From: Actinomadura macra NBRC 14102
Lineage (GTDB): Bacteria; Actinomycetota; Actinomycetes; Streptosporangiales; Streptosporangiaceae
Direction: 5' to 3'
NCBI RefSeq assembly: GCF_001552215.1
Contig: NZ_BCQT01000014.1
Coordinates: 1-64,000 of the forward strand
DNA length: 64,000 nt
Shown here: positions 61,747 through 64,000 of the stretch, in pieces
Layout: the number at the start of each line of letters is the position of its first letter
How positions within the stretch are numbered: the first letter of the stretch is position 1
Made by a program: the position numbers and the translations under genes
The notes under the pieces: model-generated
What the model saw: the letters and a program-made list of their open reading frames with translations, nothing else
The model's database searches: none
Told to the model about the DNA's origin: nothing

Positions 61747-62847
61747 ATGAGCAAGACCCTGGATTTCGAGATCACGCCCAGCGAACGGCCCGCGTCCGCA
61801 GCAGAGCGGGCGCGCATCCTGGCCGATCCGGGCTTCGGGCGGCACTTCACTGACCACATGGTCACCATCCGGTACTCCGCGGACCGGGGCTGGCACGACG
61901 CGAAGCTCGAACCGTACGGCCCCATCCCCATGGACCCGGCCAGCCAGGTGTTCCACTACGCCCAGGAACTGTTCGAGGGTCTCAAGGCCTACAAGCGACC
62001 GGACGGCTCGATCGTCACCTTCCGTCCGTACATGAACGCCGCGCGGATGAACCGCTCCGCGCACCGGATGGCCATGCCGGAGATCCCCGAGCAACTGTTC
62101 GTCGACGCCGTGGAACTGCTCGTCCGCACCGACCGCGCCTGGGTGCCGGACGCCGAGGGCCACAGCCTGTACCTGCGGCCCTTCATGTTCGCCACCACCC
62201 GCGCGCTCGGTGTGAACAGCCCGGCGAACGAGTTCCTGTTCATGATCATCGCGTCTCCGTCCGGCCTGTACTACCCGCGCGGCGTCAAGCCGGTCTCGGT
62301 GTGGCTGTCGCAGGACTACACCCGCGCCGCGCCTGGCGGCACCGGGGAGGCCAAGTTCGGCGGCAACTACGCGGCGTCCTTCGCGGGCCAGGCCGAGGCC
62401 GTCGCGCAGGGGTGCGACCAGGTCGTCTGGCTCGACGCGGTGGAGCACCGCTGGGTCGAGGAGGTCGGCTCGATGAACCTGATGTTCGTCTACGGCTCCG
62501 GCTCGCAGGCCCGCCTGCTCACCCCCGCGCTCACCGGCACCCTGCTCGCCGGGGTGACCCGCGACTCGATGCTGAAGCTGGCCCCCGACCTCGGCGTCCC
62601 GGCCGAGGAAGGCAAGATCAGCATCGACGAGTGGGAGGCGGGCTGCGCGTCCGGCGAGATCACCGAGGTCTTCGGCTGCGGCACCGCCGCGATCATCAGC
62701 CCGGTCGGGCACGTCAAGGGCGCCGACCGGGCCTGGTCGATCGGCAACGGTGAACCGGGCGAAGTGTCGATGCGGCTGCGCCAGGAGCTGATCGGCATCC
62801 AGTACGGCACCCGCCCCGACCCCTACGGCTGGGTCCACCCGATATAG
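61747..62847 (+). CDS. ilvE: Branched-chain amino acid aminotransferase
   Basis: This PLP enzyme (366 aa, fold type IV) does the last step of Ile, Leu and Val synthesis. It has FTDHMVTIRYSADRGWHDAKLEPYGPIPMDPASQVFHYAQELFEGLKAYK (residues about 34-83, described) and LYLRPFMFATTRALGV. The PLP Lys is in GEAKFGGNYAASF, with VGSMNLMFVY and EVFGCGTAAIISPVG further on. ATG 61747 follows GAGAGGAAACC. The gap to leuB includes a terminator, so it probably has its own promoter. Confidence 0.94.
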   Translation: MSKTLDFEITPSERPASAAERARILADPGFGRHFTDHMVTIRYSADRGWHDAKLEPYGPIPMDPASQVFHYAQELFEGLKAYKRPDGSIVTFRPYMNAARMNRSAHRMAMPEIPEQLFVDAVELLVRTDRAWVPDAEGHSLYLRPFMFATTRALGVNSPANEFLFMIIASPSGLYYPRGVKPVSVWLSQDYTRAAPGGTGEAKFGGNYAASFAGQAEAVAQGCDQVVWLDAVEHRWVEEVGSMNLMFVYGSGSQARLLTPALTGTLLAGVTRDSMLKLAPDLGVPAEEGKISIDEWEAGCASGEITEVFGCGTAAIISPVGHVKGADRAWSIGNGEPGEVSMRLRQELIGIQYGTRPDPYGWVHPI

Positions 62848-62851
62848 AGAA

Positions 62852-62926
62852 TGCTTCGCGATCCGCCCCGGGAGGCTCGCCGTCGGCATTGCCTCCCGGG
62901 GCAGGTAGCGCGCTCGCGTGACGGTT
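62852..62926 (+). repeat. Dispersed structured intergenic repeat, copy D (3' half)
   Basis: This copy starts at the GCTTCGCGATC hairpin and lacks the 5' part found in copies A-C. Its central stem CCCCGGGAGGC/GCCTCCCGGGG is perfect over 11 bp but has a different sequence from copies B and C. It lies 5 bp after the ilvE stop and may terminate that transcript. Confidence 0.72.
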
Positions 62927-62948
62927 CAGGTGGTCGCGGGATCAGATC

Positions 62949-62965
62949 GTCTCGACATGTGAGAC
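62949..62965. promoter_or_regulatory. 17-bp palindrome upstream of cimA leader
   Basis: GTCTC-GACAT-GTGAGAC matches the ilvB site at 42242 in arms, length and the flanking AATGTG on the right. It lies 44 bp before the cimA leader ATG, compared with 43 bp at ilvB. Confidence 0.65.
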
Positions 62966-63008
62966 GAATGTGCCATCATCGTGGACGGTATGGCAGACTG
63001 GCCGCATC

Positions 63009-63053
63009 ATGCGCCACAGCCTCGTGATTATCGGCTGGCGCGCCGGCATCTAA
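63009..63053 (+). CDS. cimA leader peptide
   Basis: ATG 63009 opens a 14-residue frame, MRHSLVIIGWRAGI, ending at TAA 63053. Residues 5-8 are Leu-Val-Ile-Ile, including the rare codon ATT. The next elements are a 10-bp stem overlapping the last codons and a terminator, so it should sense isoleucine, valine or leucine supply and control cimA. Confidence 0.78.
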   Translation: MRHSLVIIGWRAGI

Positions 63054-63103
63054 CGGGACAACGCCGGCGCGCAGACCTCTCACGTCCGTGAGGGGTCTTT
63101 TTT
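63038..63103 (+). promoter_or_regulatory. cimA transcription attenuator
   Basis: GCGCGCCGGC (63038-63047) pairs perfectly with GCCGGCGCGC (63063-63072). Then GACCTCTCAC-GTCC-GTGAGGGGTC (63074-63097; arms given in outline) forms a 10-bp stem with one G-T pair, followed by TTTTTT ending at 63103. The layout is the same as at ilvB. Confidence 0.8.
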
Positions 63104-63137
63104 GTGTCCTGGCGCTGATCCCCTGGGGGTCCACACC

Positions 63138-64000
63138 ATGCAAGGCGACGCTTTCCACGTCTACGACACCACCCTGCGCGACGGCTCGCAGCAGGAGGGG
63201 CTCAACCTCTCCGTGCCCGACAAGCTTGCCATCGCGCGGCACCTCGACGACCTGGGCATCGGCTTCATCGAGGGCGGCTGGCCGGGCGCAAATCCCAAGG
63301 ACACCGAGTTCTTCAGGCGGGCTCGAACAGAGCTCGACCTGAGGCACGCGCAGCTCACCGCGTTCGGCGCGACCCGCCGGGCCGGTGTGCAGGCGGCCGA
63401 CGACCCCCAGGTCGCCGCCCTGCGCGAATCCGGCGCGTCCGTCGTGACCCTGGTCGCCAAGAGTCACGACAGGCACGTCGAGCTGGCCCTCCGCACCACC
63501 TTGGAGGAGAACCTCGCGATGATCCGCGACACGGTCTCCCACCTGCGTGCGGAGGGCCAACGAGTCTTCCTGGACGCCGAGCACTTCTTCGACGGCTACA
63601 ACGCCAACCGCGCCTACGCGCTGGAGGCCGTCCGCACCGCCGCCGAGGCGGGCGCGGACGTCATCGCGCTCTGCGACACCAACGGCGGCATGCTCCCCGA
63701 CGAGCTGGCCGAGATCGTCCACGACGTGGTCTCGCTGGGGGCGCGGGTCGGCATCCACTGCCACGACGACTCCGGCTGCGCCGTCGCGAACTCGCTCGCC
63801 GCCGTCCGGGCCGGCGCGACGCACGTGCAGGGCTGCGCCAACGGCTACGGCGAGCGCAGCGGCAACGCCAACCTGTTCACCGTCGTCGGAAACCTCCAGC
63901 TCAAGCGGGGGATGCCGCTCGTCACCGACGCCCAGCTCGCCGAGATGACCCGGATCGCGCACGCCGTCTCCGAGGTCACCAACGTCGTGCCCGCCTCCCA
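63138..64000 (+). CDS. cimA: Citramalate synthase, N-terminal part (cut by window edge)
   Basis: CimA condenses pyruvate and acetyl-CoA to (R)-citramalate, a threonine-independent route to 2-ketobutyrate and isoleucine. About 287 codons are present with no stop before the window edge. Motifs are YDTTLRDGSQQEGLNLSVPDKLAIARHLDDLGIGFIEGGWPGANPKDTEFF (residues about 9-59, described), LDAEHFFDGYNANRAYALE, CDTNGG and the metal His pair in GIHCHDDSG. GCANGYGERSGNANL is also there. GWPGANPKD separates CimA from LeuA and homocitrate synthases. ATG 63138 follows a leader and attenuator. Confidence 0.92.
   Translation, partial: MQGDAFHVYDTTLRDGSQQEGLNLSVPDKLAIARHLDDLGIGFIEGGWPGANPKDTEFFRRARTELDLRHAQLTAFGATRRAGVQAADDPQVAALRESGASVVTLVAKSHDRHVELALRTTLEENLAMIRDTVSHLRAEGQRVFLDAEHFFDGYNANRAYALEAVRTAAEAGADVIALCDTNGGMLPDELAEIVHDVVSLGARVGIHCHDDSGCAVANSLAAVRAGATHVQGCANGYGERSGNANLFTVVGNLQLKRGMPLVTDAQLAEMTRIAHAVSEVTNVVPAS

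Overview
The window is about 64 kb of very GC-rich chromosomal DNA with GTG and TTG starts, many overlapping or leaderless genes, and actinobacterial gene families throughout. I see GlgE/GlgP glucan metabolism, several PASTA-less Ser/Thr kinases, SerA of about 529 residues, the ligA-gatCAB neighbourhood and DUF1206, DUF2079 and DUF6458 proteins. The best guess is a Streptosporangiales-type actinomycete such as Actinomadura or another member of Thermomonosporaceae; this is an inference from gene content, not a measured match. No rRNA, tRNA, CRISPR array, transposase or prophage gene was found, so this looks like a stable core-chromosome segment.

Layout. 1-3.2 kb: divergent glgE (cut by the window edge) and glgP. 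3.2-8 kb: a small membrane protein with an XRE regulator, then a SWIM zinc-finger/SNF2 helicase pair. 8.2-12.2 kb: enoyl-CoA hydratase, an HxlR regulator divergent from an NADP-oxidoreductase-like protein, an SDR and an acyl-ACP desaturase. 12.4-16.6 kb: three consecutive Ser/Thr kinase-like genes, the last a pseudokinase. 16.9-18.6 kb: etfB-etfA. 18.7-22.4 kb: a fourth kinase and a TetR-MFS pair. 22.5-37.1 kb: the tRNA-thiolation, DNA-ligase and amidotransferase region (cysteine desulfurase, mnmA, a MetE-like protein, ligA, a GGDEF/EAL protein, gatCAB) with small membrane proteins between them. 37.2-42.2 kb: a Uma2 protein, a sugar-dehydrogenase lipoprotein and a PAS-GGDEF-EAL protein. 42.2-45.8 kb: ilvB-ilvN-ilvC behind a leader-peptide attenuator. 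46-52.3 kb: a glycosyltransferase-associated fragment, a PadR-ABC operon and a DUF2079 protein. 52.7-55.7 kb: an unusual thymidylate-synthase-like protein, serA and a small transcription unit with its own leader peptide. 55.7-60.5 kb: an FhuF-like protein, B12-riboswitch-controlled cbtBA and a large LuxR-type ATPase regulator. 60.5-64 kb: leuB, ilvE and cimA (cut by the window edge), the last behind a second attenuator.

How it works together. ilvB, ilvN, ilvC, leuB, ilvE and cimA cover most of branched-chain amino acid synthesis. Two signals tie them together: leader peptides rich in Ile/Val/Leu codons followed by a hairpin and terminator (ilvB and cimA), and a shared 17-bp palindrome GTCTC-N5-GTGAGAC (ilvB and cimA) with related half-sites at the leuB promoter. 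A third leader of the same design lies after serA but precedes only a 36-codon reading frame. A dispersed structured repeat of about 140 bp occurs four times between genes, and its central hairpin shows compensatory base changes.
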